Of a stretch of 64,000 bases of DNA, positions 15,415 to 26,737 are shown in pieces. The notes beneath the pieces were generated by a model. That model worked only from the letters and a program-made list of their open reading frames with translations, did no database searches and was not told where the DNA came from. The translations under genes were made by a program, and so were the position numbers. Origin of the DNA: Cryptomeria japonica (taxonomy: Eukaryota; Streptophyta; Pinopsida; Cupressales; Cupressaceae); NCBI RefSeq assembly GCF_030272615.1, contig NC_081408.1:311629118-311693117 (forward strand), given 5' to 3'. Numbering within the stretch: position 1 is the first letter of the stretch; each line of letters begins with the position of its first letter.

Positions 15415-16544
15415 CTCTCTGTATAATTTTTCTTAAAGATTATCACATTAAAATGAATAAGAATGGAGAAATGGGATCCCCTTGTCTAAGTCCTCTAGAA
15501 GTTGAGAAAAATCCTAATAGAGACCCATTAATCAACATAGAAAACTTAGGGGTAGAGATACATTGATTCAACAGTTGGACGAAGTGACCACTGAAACCAA
15601 AGGCCCAAAGAATTCTAATCAGAAACTACCAATTCACCCTATCATAAGCCTTAAGAAAGACCAACTTCAGTAAAAAACCAGGCTTCTTATTAATTGAAAG
15701 AGAATGAATGTTCTCATGGACATAAACAAAAGAATCCAGAATCTAGTGCCTTGGGACAAAAACCATTTTGTTGCTTCGAAATTAAAATAGGAAGGACCTT
15801 TTTCAAAAGAAGAACCAAAATTTTAGAAAAAACCTTATAGATAGAATTGCAAATACTTTTAGATCTAAACTCCTGAAAGAAACTAGCATCTGGCTTCTTG
15901 GGGATCAACACAATGAAAGTGGCATTAATCTATATAAGGAGAGAGCGAGAACCAAAAAATTCCTTAGTTACATTCACAACATTCTCTCCCACAAATGTTC
16001 CAAAAAGGCTAAAAGAAAAATGTAGGAAACCCATCAAGTCTCGAGGCTTTACTACCTTCAAAACAAAAAACTGCCTCCCTGACCTCTTCAATAGAAGGTA
16101 TTTTAGTAATCTCTTTATTCATTACTTGAGAAACACTTGACGAAATTTATTTGAGAATCTCTTCCCGTGCTACTAAATCGAGAGGGCCTTCTTCAGCCAA
16201 GAGAGAGGAAAAGACTTGAACATCTTCTCGACTCATCTCCTCCTGCGTTTCTACCCAATTATTGTTGGTGGAAATCCTCTTAATCCTATTGGAGGCTTTG
16301 TGTTTCAAGGTGGTCATATGAAATAATTTAGTATTCCAATGACCACTTTAAAGACAAATAGCTCTAGATCTTTGTTTCCAATATTCCTCTTCTTTGGAAA
16401 TAATATAATGAATTTTCATGAGGATTTTCACCTCTTTGTATATGGGGGTCATAGCCATGGTTTTAGATCTATAGTTGAATGTCATCAAGCTCCCTTTTCT
16501 AAGTATCTTTCATTTGAAAAATATTCCCAAAAGAAGATTTGTTC

Positions 16545-17410
16545 TATTTTTGGACATTATCTTTAACGTCAGCCAAATTTTTAGCCACTTTGTACATAGT
16601 CGTTCCTTGGATGTTAATATCCCACCATTCTTCAATTTTGTCTTGCAGCTCAAGATTAAGGATCCACGTCTTCTCAAACCTGAAAGGGAAAGCCTTTCTC
16701 CGACTCAGGGAGGAAATAATCAAAACAATTAGGAAATGATCAGATCCAATCGTGGACAAAGAAGATAAACTATAGGAAAAGTCCAACAACCAATTTGGAG
16801 ATAAGAGACCTCTATCCAGTCAAACTTAGATAAGATTTGAGCCACTTCGCATATTGGACCAAATAAACTTAGTTCCACCAAGATCGAGCAAGCCCAGAGA
16901 ATTGACCGTATTTAATAGATCTTGTTTACTATCCTCAGCAATTAGTGCCCCACCCATTTTCTCCAAATTACAAATAGAGGTGTTGAAATCTCCTATCAGG
17001 ATCCACTTCTTATTGGGAAAGATTTGTCTAGCATTCACCATAAAAGCGCAAAGAGACTTTCTAGCATTCTTATCATTAGGAGCATAAATATTGGAAATAA
17101 TCCAAGAAGAACCATCCAAAAGATTAGTGAATCTAGTGGAAATGTGATTAGGACTAGTCACAATAGATAAACCTTGAACCAGCCTAGGATTCCATAAAGT
17201 AGAAATACCTCCAAACACACCATCAGCATCACAACAATGAACACCATAATCTTTAAAGACTACCAACTTCATATTTAAAAAAAATTCAAATAACATTTTA
17301 GTCTCCTGAACTAAACTAATCTTATGCCTGTAATCACTCACCAAATTAGAGTGAAGATCATGCTTATGGGAGTGGTTTAGGCCCGTTATATTACAAGAGA
17401 TGATCTTCAT
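16545..17410 (-). pseudogene. LINE-1 ORF2 N-terminus: AP-type endonuclease
   Basis: The endonuclease nicks target DNA to prime reverse transcription. From ATG 17410 one frame shows, in order, ISCNITGLN (Asn motif), QETK (catalytic Glu), a WIISNIYAPN strand, ILIGDFN (catalytic Asp and Asn) and, after two stop codons near 16820, GLLSPNWLLDF and GSDHFLI (the SDH motif near 16750). Apart from those stops the frame stays open for about 290 codons and matches the normal domain length. This is the best preserved part of LINE-1 and sits directly before the reverse transcriptase. Confidence 0.9.
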
Positions 17411-17599
17411 TTAGCAGAAACAGGGGAGCCAATCCCCATATCATATAAGGTTCTTTGAGAGTCATCAGCAATCTCAGCCTTTCTTTGCTTATCCCTATTG
17501 AAAATATTTGGGGGTCTTCCCACTCCTCTTGTTTCTAAGCCACAATTAGCTCTTTATCTATTCCTAGTCTTAACCCCAACAAAACCTGAAGCCAAGCCA

Positions 17600-19015
17600 T
17601 TTCTCAACAAGGAAGGTGAACTATGTCGAAGATTCTAGGCATTAACCTGAATAAAAGGGTTTACATCCTCAAGCACAATGACTTTATCCATATTCTGAGT
17701 GGTCAAGGACTTAGTCTGCACTACCTCTGAGATAGTGTTATTTATCTGCATAGCCTCAAACAAAGAAATCAAGGGGTCCAATGAATTACCCACATCTACT
17801 ACCAACTTGAAAATCTTCTCTCCTAAGTTAGGAGAACTGAAGGTTCCCGAAACCACAATCTCACCCTTATCCTCCACAATTGGTCGAGTCTCATCCATCG
17901 AAACTTGTGATGGATGATTATCATGATTCAAAAGGCCAGTCTATTAAACTTGAGGAGCAATCACAGGAGGAGAAGTAGCATGATTAGGATCATTAGACAC
18001 TGTCTGCACTAGCTAGTTAGTCTACACCAGATTGTCAAGCTTCTTAACAAAAGGGACCAATTCAAAAACTTTTTTCCTCTAGACTTTTTTTGCAGGTTGC
18101 TTCATAGGGCAATCTTTGGCCCAATTCCCCACCTTCTTCTAGTGAGTGAAAGCAAAGGGAATGGATTCATATTCCACTTTTTGGACCCATTTTCCTAACT
18201 TAAAATTAAAAGTGGTTTCCAATGGAAGATCCACTGACTATTTGATGTTCACACAAATCCGGGCAGAGACTAATCTTTGTTTAATAGCCATCATAGGATC
18301 TAGGGACAAGAGATCTCTAAAACAAGTAGCCAACCCACTAAAAATTTCCTCATCCCAATATTTAAAGGGGGGGGCAGGTAGCCAAACCCAAATGGGGGCC
18401 TCAATACACTCCTAGTCCTTGGGGTTAAAAATGGGCTCCCATCTTTTCAACACCAACTAGGATTTACGCAACATACAGGGTCCCCTAGACAAAACAAATT
18501 TTAAATCTTATTCACAATTGAAAGAAAAGGAAAAGAAGCCATTAACCATCACAACCACTTCAATCTGGCCTTTTCCTTTCCATTTTATGGCTACCCAGGC
18601 CCAAACAGTTTCAATATTGGGACAAGGCCCCACAAATTTACCAACTAGAACATAAGTCATATTGGCCATTGGTTTCTCCATAATGAAATCCAAAATTGGA
18701 TTAGAGAAAACCCCAGTGATAGGGTTTGCATAGTGGGACATTAGAGAGACAAAATTACCTTTAGGGCATGTACCGAAGAGGGCTGACCACTTCGTATTAC
18801 ATTTAGAGACTGAAGAAGAGTACATCCAATCTGTAGGCAGATTCCCTAGGTCCCTAAGAAACATGTGAAACTTCAGGTTGGTTGGACGATGCATCATTAC
18901 AGAATGTTGGAACTCATAGAGTCCTGCCACCCTAGACATAATTTCTAACCCCATCAGCTTTCCCATCTACATCCTCATCTCTTGAGACACCATCAATGTT
19001 CCTTGTGTCATTTCT
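17600..19015 (-). pseudogene. LINE-1 ORF1 (DUF4283-type RNA-binding protein)
   Basis: ORF1 proteins of plant L1 elements bind element RNA in the cytoplasm. The likely start is ATG at 19015 (MTQGTLMVSQEM), followed after nine more bases by an in-frame TAG, then an open stretch to 18508. That stretch contains the typical plant ORF1 segment with a WVAIKWKGKGQIEVVVMVNG strand (about 18600-18535). A degenerate zinc-knuckle-like segment (KKVGNWAKDCPMK) lies near 18120, with its first Cys residues lost. A 98-codon open piece at 17635-17931 is the ORF1 C-terminal part. Frame changes and stops separate the pieces, so no functional protein is expected. Confidence 0.75.
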
Positions 19016-19040
19016 GCAACTTCCTGCTTGCTATAAATTC

Positions 19041-20529
19041 AAATTTTCCTCCAGTTTTTTTTGTTAGTGAAAAATGATGGACCATTTGTTGCAAGCTTGT
19101 TTACTTGTAAGTAAATCTCATCACATTCTATGATCAATTTTGAATTATTTGGTGAACATAAATTCAATGGTTGAAAGGAATCTAAAGAGTGTACGAGGTT
19201 TTATTTATTTATTCAAGTGCCATTAGGTGAAGTAGGCATAACTTGATAGTGAGGTCTAATTACTTAAAATGAATGGGGGATTTGAAAATTTGTCTTAGCA
19301 TTTAACAATATTGAATAATCTTAATGTAGCCAACAAGTATCCAATATAGGTATAGGTAATGGGGAGTATTGCTAACACTAAGAAAGAACTAGCTAACACT
19401 AGGAAAGAAGATATCAATTCAAGATAATATAAAAGAAGAAGGAAGTTGAGAACCTATATCAAGGGATCCTCACACATAGGCCTTTGAAGAATCTTACAAC
19501 CACTTCCTTCTGACTTAGAGATATGTCCTCTGCAAAATATGCATCTAAAACCTCCTCTATAGGGGTAGAAACAATAATAAAATTGATTGAAATCATAACA
19601 CAAGATAGGGTAACATCTGTAGAGTTGGTGGAATGGGACTCGCTTGCCTAAACATGCAACCTAGGAATCAAACACATTCACATTAATTCACATGCAACCT
19701 AGGAATCAAACATATTGCTAGTGCTAGGCACAATGGCTAGTTAATTTTCTTGTTAAGAATAGACATAATTCGATAAGAGAGAATTATTAAATGAAAGAAC
19801 TAGAACTAATGATGCAAAAAATAAGTGTAATCAGCATAAAAAGTAAGCTACAAATTAGATATGTAGAATATTAGGAGAGATCTAGACATAAGCAACAAAA
19901 AGGAAACTGTGTTTGCAATTTTAACCTGAAAGACTTGGACTATGTGGCTAGGTGTCCAAGCCCTGAAGGTGTCTGCTATGGATTTTGAAAATAGATTTGA
20001 GATTAAGGTATAGACATGATCACAGGAATTTCTCAATCTAAGATTGAGGTGAACTCTAACGTTGTGCATCTTCTCAAAATTTTCATGTTTTTTCTTGTAA
20101 GCTTCTATTTGAAGTTTTGGGTGTTTATCTACCAGAGTATAGGGTCCAACAAAGAATTTTTTAGGCTTCTGGGGAAGATCAATTGGAATGAGATGTTGAT
20201 GCACCTTCTCAATTGGCTGCAACAAATCCCACCTCAGAAGAAAATCATCTGGCTCAAGTAGAGAAATCTTCCTTGAAGACTAAAAAGGAGGTAACCCTTT
20301 TGTTTAGAGTAGGCTTAGCACTCATTTTAGCAATGCTCGTAGGCCTCAACAATCGAGAAAAGGTTGTTCTGGGTGCCAACATTGATTTCAATGTATTTTT
20401 CATCACATATGCATTGGATGTCTTTTCTTCATTCTATTTTCCTCTCTAAAATAATGCATGATCATATATGTATGTATTTTTTGCAACATGGTAGGAAGCC
20501 TCCTACAATATATATTTGACTCTTCAATT
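19041..20529. other. Spacer between LINE-1 and LINE-2, no gene seen
   Basis: AT-rich sequence with small internal duplications, for example CATGCAACCTAGGAATCAAA at about 19653 and 19691 (period 38 bp) and AGCTAACACTA(A/G)GAAAGAA near 19371-19405. ORFs on both strands at 19848-20449 overlap each other and have no recognisable feature. The 3' end of LINE-2 probably lies near the right edge, but its tail was not found. Confidence 0.45.
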
Positions 20530-21125
20530 AAACATTTCGAACTTCTTAAATGTAGTATTGATATTAAAGGAGTCCCCTTCAATGATTAGATTCTTCATAT
20601 TCAAACTAATATCCATCCTTAGAACATAGAGTAGTGCTAAAGCCTTTGTTATGTTATTTGTTCCATCTGTAATCCTAGCATCCCCTACACCCAATATCAC
20701 ATTTTCATGATTTCAAAGGACATATCCCACCCCCAAGGTCCCTAGATAACCCTTGGATGCTCCATCAAAGTTTAGCTTGATGAAGACAATATCTAGTGGT
20801 TTCCACTTGATATCTTTTCTATTCATCTTGTTAGCTTTGTTCATAAAAAATATCCCCTTGAAGGGAAGTATCATGTGATTCCAATTTTTAAGCATTAATT
20901 CATCTCATGAAGTAAAATAGGAGTCCATCCTTTTATTTTTTATAGTATATTCTCTTACAATTGTTGAAATGAAATTCTCAATGTTGACTAAAACATCCTC
21001 AATCTTTCTCAACTCATTTATAAAGATCCTTCTATTTCTCTCCCACCAAATGTTCTAAATGAAAATGGAAGGAGAAACTTCTCATAAAATTGCAAATAAA
21101 TCTTTTGTGAAGAATCTTGGCCAAG
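20530..21125 (-). pseudogene. LINE-2 RNase H, truncated
   Basis: Begins with NIWWERNRRIFINEL near 21050, then KLNFDGASKGYLGTLGVGYV near 20780 carrying the first catalytic Asp, a stop near 20713, and KALALLYVLRMDISL with IIEGDS near 20570. The domain then fades out near 20530, so the C-terminal third is missing or too diverged to see. Confidence 0.8.
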
Positions 21126-21929
21126 GTTAACAACAATTTGGATTTAATTAAAAATGGAGAGGAGCAGGAGCGGAAGCGGTGGAGGTGGAAGCTCTAGGGT
21201 TTCTGGTGCTAGCAAGGATGGAGAGAAAGATGATTCAGATGATGATGGTGGAGATCTAGAGAGGAGAGGACCTGTCCCTTCTAGTTTCTTATCTTCCCAA
21301 TGGTTCGTGGGTTGGGTAGATTTTCATGTTTCCTCTGTTTGGAAGGTTTGGGTGCTAAGATGTTGCTTGTTATTTGGCTCCCATGGATATTGGGATTTTC
21401 TAGCAGTATGTCCTTTTGGGTCTATCTGTTTTTGCTTTGTTGGAGTGGCATTTTATCTTTTTAGTCCCATGTGACATTTTTCCTATTGAGGTGGAGTTGG
21501 ATGCTACCAAACATGTCTGGAAGTGTTCTTGAGGGGCTAATGAAACCTTTTGGTTTAGCTAGAAGGGAGATATTGATGGCATTTATGAATGCATGTTGCT
21601 TATAGTGGGGATCTCCCTAAAGTATAAGGTTGTGGGAGGCTGGATAAAACCCATGATTATGGTTGAGGTAGCTTTTTCCCCTATATTCATGTTTGTTTAA
21701 AATATTTGGGGTGGCCTTGGCCTTCTTCTTTTGCCACAAGATCTATAATGCTTAATCTATATTGGTAGGTTGTGTTTGGGCTGCTATATGTCTATGTTGT
21801 ATCTTTCTATAGCATTCCATTGTTGGTTACAGATCTGTGAAAAATCTAAGGGTTTCAGGTCCTTTCAAAACTTGTTGTATGGGGTTTTGGGTCCCCTCAA
21901 AACCTACTTTATCCTTAATCAAAAACAAC
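21126..21929 (+). mobile_element. 804-bp non-autonomous LINE-like element
   Basis: The 10-bp palindrome CTTGGCCAAG lies directly before (21116-21125) and after (21930-21939) this unit, and LINE-2 coding sequence resumes across it, so the unit is a complete insertion. Its right end, GGGTTTTGGGTCCCCTCAAA then ACCTACTTTATCCTTAATCA, is the same tail type as LINE-1 and LINE-3. The left end begins GTTAACAACAATTTGG, with ATG at 21154 opening a 106-codon frame rich in Ser/Gly then Asp/Glu. No transposition enzyme is encoded. It was probably mobilised by the LINE-1/LINE-3 family. Whether it is an internally deleted LINE or a separate short element is unclear. Confidence 0.85.
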
Positions 21930-21939
21930 CTTGGCCAAG

Positions 21940-22852
21940 ATTCAAAGACCAAAAGCAATGACAAGTGCAAAGGAGAAGAGCAATTCAGCTTTTGCATCAG
22001 CTAAGACTAGTATTCATAAGGAAAATCACACTTTAATAACAAATGATCCCTGGTTTCCACCTCCTTAACACAAACAACGCAATTAAAAGGTGAAGTTATA
22101 CCTTTAGAAGTTAATCTCTCACTTTAGAATTTTTCCTCCTCTCAATTATAGCCAAGTGAAGGCCCTACCTTTTAGAAATACTGTATTAGACTAGCAAAAA
22201 GGAAAATGTCATTTCATCAAAAAGGACTCCTGCTGAGTAAGAATTTTATAATATTGTTTCACTAAGTAATGACTAGATTGAGATGGAGTCCAGATCAAAC
22301 AATTCTAAGATTCCTGATAATGGATGATTCTTCTATGTAATTCTATTTTAAAATTATTTTTCTTATCTAATAGAGCTATTACTGTAGATAGATCCTTCCA
22401 ATGAACTAAGACAATGCTATTGTTGCATAGAATGACAAAATAATCACACACCTTCACCCCCATTGGTGTTTTAAGAAAATTTTCAACTCCTCTAGATTTT
22501 TGAATTCTTATTAAAGGTGGGAGACCATTCCAAGAATCTTCCCCAAAAAAGATTTTTCTTGCCATCATGAATCATCTATGATAGATAAGGAAAAATAATA
22601 TTTAGGTACATTTCACCATAAATTTCCACATTTGAGAACAAAGAGGAGGATCTAGAGTCGTAAAGACTCTCTCTAGATCTTTGATTATCAAGATATTTTG
22701 TTGTTAGGCCCACTTGGATTTGTTGTTAGAATGCAATTTCCAAACTAGCATAGCTCCCAAAGACATAACCCTACAATCCAAATCATGAATCCCTACCCCC
22801 CATCTGCCTTAGGAATACAAAATTTATCCATGCTAACAAATGTATCTTATTC
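21940..22852 (-). pseudogene. LINE-2 reverse transcriptase end and zinc finger
   Basis: Continues directly from the piece at 31671. It begins SMDKFCIPKADGG with a stop then GF, runs on to RKIFFGEDSWNGLPPL (22568-22305 open), and near 22060 shows the zinc-finger pattern CVVCVKEVETRDHLLLKCDF. Several stops are present. Confidence 0.85.
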
Positions 22853-23155
22853 AGACTAACCATTTTGTGGAGGCCAGCGCTTCTTATAGGTCTACACATG
22901 GCGAGCAAGCAGGGGTTCAAATGGGTCTGGTTGGAAAGTGATTCGCTTTACATCATCAAATGGATTGAGGGATGTACAGTGCCTAGCTGGACTATTTCAA
23001 ACTTAATCAAAAATTGTCTTGAAATGATAGCCTGCCTGGAGGATTTCAAGATCTCACACATTTTCCAGGAAGGAAACAAACTGGCAAATAATTTAGCCAA
23101 CTTGGCGATGGGTAACGTGGCGATTAAATGGTGGAGAGGTGAGGAAACTTCCTGA
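22853..23155 (+). pseudogene. LINE-3 RNase H C-terminal part
   Basis: Starts with QTNHFVEASA, then a one-base frame change, then IGLHMASKQGFKWVWLESDS, IIKWIEG, PSWTISNLI and FQEGNKLANNLANLA, ending at TGA 23153-23155. It aligns block for block with LINE-1 (TNHFAEANATYIG, VWLESDSLNII, PSWTIKHLI). The first catalytic Asp strand is missing because the element is 5'-truncated here. Confidence 0.85.
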
Positions 23156-23275
23156 AAGCCTTGTGTGACCTTACAAGAAATGATTCCAAGATATATAACC
23201 TTTCCAATGAAATTTATGATGAAATATTATGATGGGATGGGAGCCGTTGGGGTGGTATTTTGAATTATTACCACG

Positions 23276-24057
23276 TTGAGAAGTGTTAGAACATTCAATT
23301 TTCCTTGTTTATGGTTTTCTTTCCTCCTAGTTTTTTTGGAATCTCTGATTTGTTTGAGCTTCAGAATTGGAGGTGAGAAGAATAGGTTTGAACCCACAAC
23401 CTATGATAAGTGGCAGAAGAACAAGGAGGTTTGGGAGGAAATTTCTGATGGCAGGATGGTTTCTTTTTTGGAGAGACAGCATGGTCATTCATCCATTGTT
23501 ACGAAAAGCTTTGTTAAAGGGTGGAATAAGGGTGTGCTAACTACTTTTGCTATGGAGTTTCAAGTCGATGAAAATTTGGTCGCCACTGCTACGAGCCTAG
23601 ATATGAAAGGAAAAAAATTCTATAGAGACAGGAAGTCAAGTGAGGAGGCTATTGTTGCCTTTTATGATAAGGAGAAGGAAAGACAGCGGTTTACGAAGAT
23701 GGCAGATGATGGCTATAATAGGAAAGAGTTGATTTCCCTCTAGGATGATATGGAAGAATTTATCATCACGTACATCACCCTAGATGGTAGATATGCTAGT
23801 ATTTTCTCTCATTGTTTTATTATCTTAAACCATTTTAGGCATGGTAGATTGATTTCCATTCCCTTTTATCTATTTTTGTCCTTGGAGAATAGTTTAGAAA
23901 GACACTCTGAAAACTAGGATAACCCTATGATTCATTAAGGGCTTATCTTGTTGATTATGGAATACGCCTAGGCTCATGAAGTGAAACCCTCCCCAAGGAT
24001 AAAACCCACATTTCCTCTTCTAACCCTGATGTGCAATTGGTTTTGTTGGCCCTTTAG
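23276..24057 (+). pseudogene. LINE-3 ORF3, N-terminal half
   Basis: Matches LINE-1 ORF3: KWQKNKEVWEEISDGRMVSF, FVKGWNKGVLTTF, GKKFYRDRKSSEEAI, DDGYNRKELISL, then after a TAG, ILNHFRHGRLISIPFYLF and GLILLIMEYA. An N-terminal hydrophobic stretch of about 25 residues resembles that of LINE-1 ORF3 in position and composition. The open part from 23276 begins at a TTG; no ATG is found upstream of the conserved block, so the true start is lost or lies elsewhere. The copy is interrupted at 24058 by the solo Copia LTR and continues at 30565. I do not recognise the family. Confidence 0.78.
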
Positions 24058-25073
24058 TGGAATTGATTATGTGTTGCATTGATGTTTTGTCATTGATGCC
24101 AACACTAGTTGTTTGGATTCTTTACCGACACCCTTCTGATTAACTTGGATCCGACATGATCCAGTAGGCTCTGGTATAGCTTGGTGATGGAATTGGCTTG
24201 TTCATGATACTCATGCTCATATTTCATCAGTTGGTGTTGGTTTGGAGATTAGATACTACCCTTCTTGCTTAAAAGCTTGGTTTTTGGTTCCAGCGAGGTT
24301 TTCATCGACAGACTTTTGGTGGAGATCTTTGATGAATTGCACAAGTAGTGTTGGTGTAGCTTCTGGTGGAGTATCTAGATGTTGTTGGTGATCATGTTTG
24401 AGACTTGGTGGATGGAGATCATTGCTATAGCATGTGGACCTATACTTGGTCCCAGTTGATCTAGGTTATGGACTGACTTTAATGTAATGTGTGGATAGGA
24501 TCTATTGATGTATTTTTGGGATGTCTTATGTGTTGATATTATTTATTTGGCCTAAGGTCGACATGGTTTTTAATTATGTAATTGGTTTATTGTCTGGTGG
24601 CCAACCTGATTGTTTATGGTCGAGGGTTTGTATATATAGATGTAAGATCTCATTATAGATTATCATGGTTATTATTAGAGGTCATGCTCAAGGAATGTAA
24701 TGTCTGAATAATGTAATATCATTCAAGTACAAGAGTTGGTCAATCATTGGAGATAAAATTGGGTTTATATAAGAGGATTTATTCCTCTGGTATAGAGCTT
24801 AACTAAAACTATACTCATGCATAGGAGATGCTATCTTTTGCAGTTCAACACTTCTCTGGATTGTAGTCTGGATTTCTATGTAGTCAGTGAGGCTCCTTTT
24901 GTGATGAGCAATGCACTCTAGGCTGTTGGCCTTCTTGCAAGTGTAGGCCCCTCAATTATAATTCACATACTTGATACAGAAGTATTCTCTGACTATGGGT
25001 AGGCTTCCCACCATGGTTTTTCCCTTTACTGGGTTTTTCACGTACAAGTCTTCGTGTTATGTTGATGGATTTT

Positions 25074-26679
25074 TGGTGCAGGTGCATTTGGAAGACTAAA
25101 GGACTCAACAAAGCCATTAAATACTTTTCAAGGTCATATGAAGACAAGTGCAAGAAATTATAATGGCTTATGGCCCATTATGGCCTTTAATGCTGAAAAA
25201 TGTAATAAGTTGTAAATTGTCTTGGAGGGCCTGGTAAGGACCTTAGGATCAACAAAAAAAAAAGATGTAATGGGAATTTATGGCTTAGAGAGTCTAGGAA
25301 GGTTTAGAAAATTTTAAATAAAAAATCTCAAGACATTTCATGTCAATAGTTAGGAGTTTTAATCGAATTATGTCATTTTCCCAAAGTTGACAAATTTGAA
25401 TATTTGAAATAGGTAGTTTTGGGGGGAAATTAGTTTTTAAGAGTTAAATGTTTTAAAAATGAAATGTAACCAATCAAAATTGGTTGATATAGTTAGGGAG
25501 AAGTTATAAATGGGAAATGAAATGCTTTGTACGACAGATCATGCTGGTGTATGGAGTGGGAACCAAGAAATTCAATAAAACACTCTATTTTCTGCCATTT
25601 TTTATGTTTGGTGCATTGTAATTTTGATTTTTATTGGTGTTGTTGATCTCAAATTCTTTGAGGACTTGTAGGAATAGTGGATACATTTTTTTATGCACTA
25701 AAAATTCATTCTTGGTTTCAGTTTGTAATTCTGGGCTAATTGTTAACACATTTTGACTAGTTTTTTAATCAAGAAAAGTGATTTTCTAACATGAAGAAGG
25801 CATTCCATGATTGAACCAGGCCTGTGAATCATGGGATGTCTCCATTTAAAATGTAAAATTATTTCCTAACATGATAATGTGTAGATAAGTTGGAGAAAGG
25901 GGTGATCACCATTGGAAAAGAGTGAAAAATGCATTGAAAATGCTTGCTAAGGAGCAGCAGTAGAAAATACGCCCTAAGGAGGGGTACTTTTTATGTTTTA
26001 TAGTATTGAGACATGTCAAATTAAAGGTTAATCCATCATCATTTGGATGGTATAGTTTTTATAAGTGGGATATGTGAGAAAACTCACTTTTGAGGGTTTG
26101 TGAGAGGCTAAATTTGGGATTTTGCATCTAAGAAGGTTAAACCTTGAAAATAATTACATTTTCCTCATTTTTTAACCATATTGGATGACTTTTGAGAGTT
26201 TGGGAATCAGGTAGTAAAAACATTATATACTTCCTTTGTTAAATTGCCACTTTTTGGGCCTAAAAACGGTGCACAGTTACAAGACAACATATACTTTCCA
26301 AAATAACAATATGTAGGATTTTTATATGTCAAAGTAGAGCCAAATGGGTCTCTGAATATAAAATTTATTTGTTTATTTGTTTGTAAAAGTGTGGAGAAAA
26401 AAATAGTTTTTCCTCGTTGTAGGGCTAATTGGGCAACTAGGTCTAGAAGGCTAAAAAGAGGGCTTTGCACTTAAACCAGTTCTTGGAACCTCAAAACTAT
26501 TTTTAACACCTTATTTTGAGGTTTTATAAATATTCCATACCTTTGGAATAATTTGGAGAAGTGTTGGTTTGCATTTGACCTATTTGAGCCATTTGGGTGG
26601 TTGTAGGCCTAGGGGTTTGAACCTTGTATTTCCCTTGTAAATATTAAAGGTTCATATATTACACCCTTCCACTACATCA
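25074..26679 (+). repeat. 5' LTR of the gag-pro element
   Basis: Left long terminal repeat. It should contain the promoter and transcription start, but I cannot place them with confidence. It differs from the right LTR by scattered substitutions and small indels, so the insertion is not recent. It ends directly before the primer-binding site. Confidence 0.92.
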
Positions 26680-26737
26680 AGTGGTATCAGAGCTTTAGTT
26701 AGTATATCTTTAAGGAGGAAAACCAACAAACTATAAC

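Larger units (their letters stand above)
13500..16544 (-). pseudogene. LINE-1 reverse transcriptase and zinc-finger region
   Basis: The reverse transcriptase copies element RNA at the nicked target. Fragments in several frames show the family: a NSIYKVFSKIL and QNGF segment (15860-15750), GLRQGDPISPFLF near 15485, the catalytic box HQQLADDTLLLGEGSMSEA near 15290 (Phe or Tyr of the usual F/YADD is Leu here), WKGSLLSQDGKLQLIKASL near 14660 and KLGGLAIRRI near 14440. A zinc-finger segment with CFLCKEDVEYVSHLL lies near 13745. It is broken by many frameshifts, a 52-bp tandem duplication (15311-15414) and a 344-bp TRIM. Confidence 0.88.
10905..19040 (-). mobile_element. LINE-1: L1-type LINE with extra ORF3
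   Basis: Minus-strand non-LTR retrotransposon. In transcription order it has ORF1 (19015-17600), ORF2 with apurinic endonuclease (17410-16545), reverse transcriptase (to about 13500) and RNase H (to 12920), then a further long ORF3 (12876-11259). It ends in a 3' tail near 10905 followed by A-rich sequence. It is broken by many stops and frameshifts and by a TRIM insertion at 14744-15087. I found no clear target-site duplication, so both outer limits are approximate. RNase H and ORF3 match those of LINE-3, so both belong to one family. Confidence 0.85.

Noticed and set aside
19848-20449. ORFs of 125 and 78 codons on opposite strands
   Set aside because: No recognisable domain; they overlap each other in antisense near the LINE-2 end.
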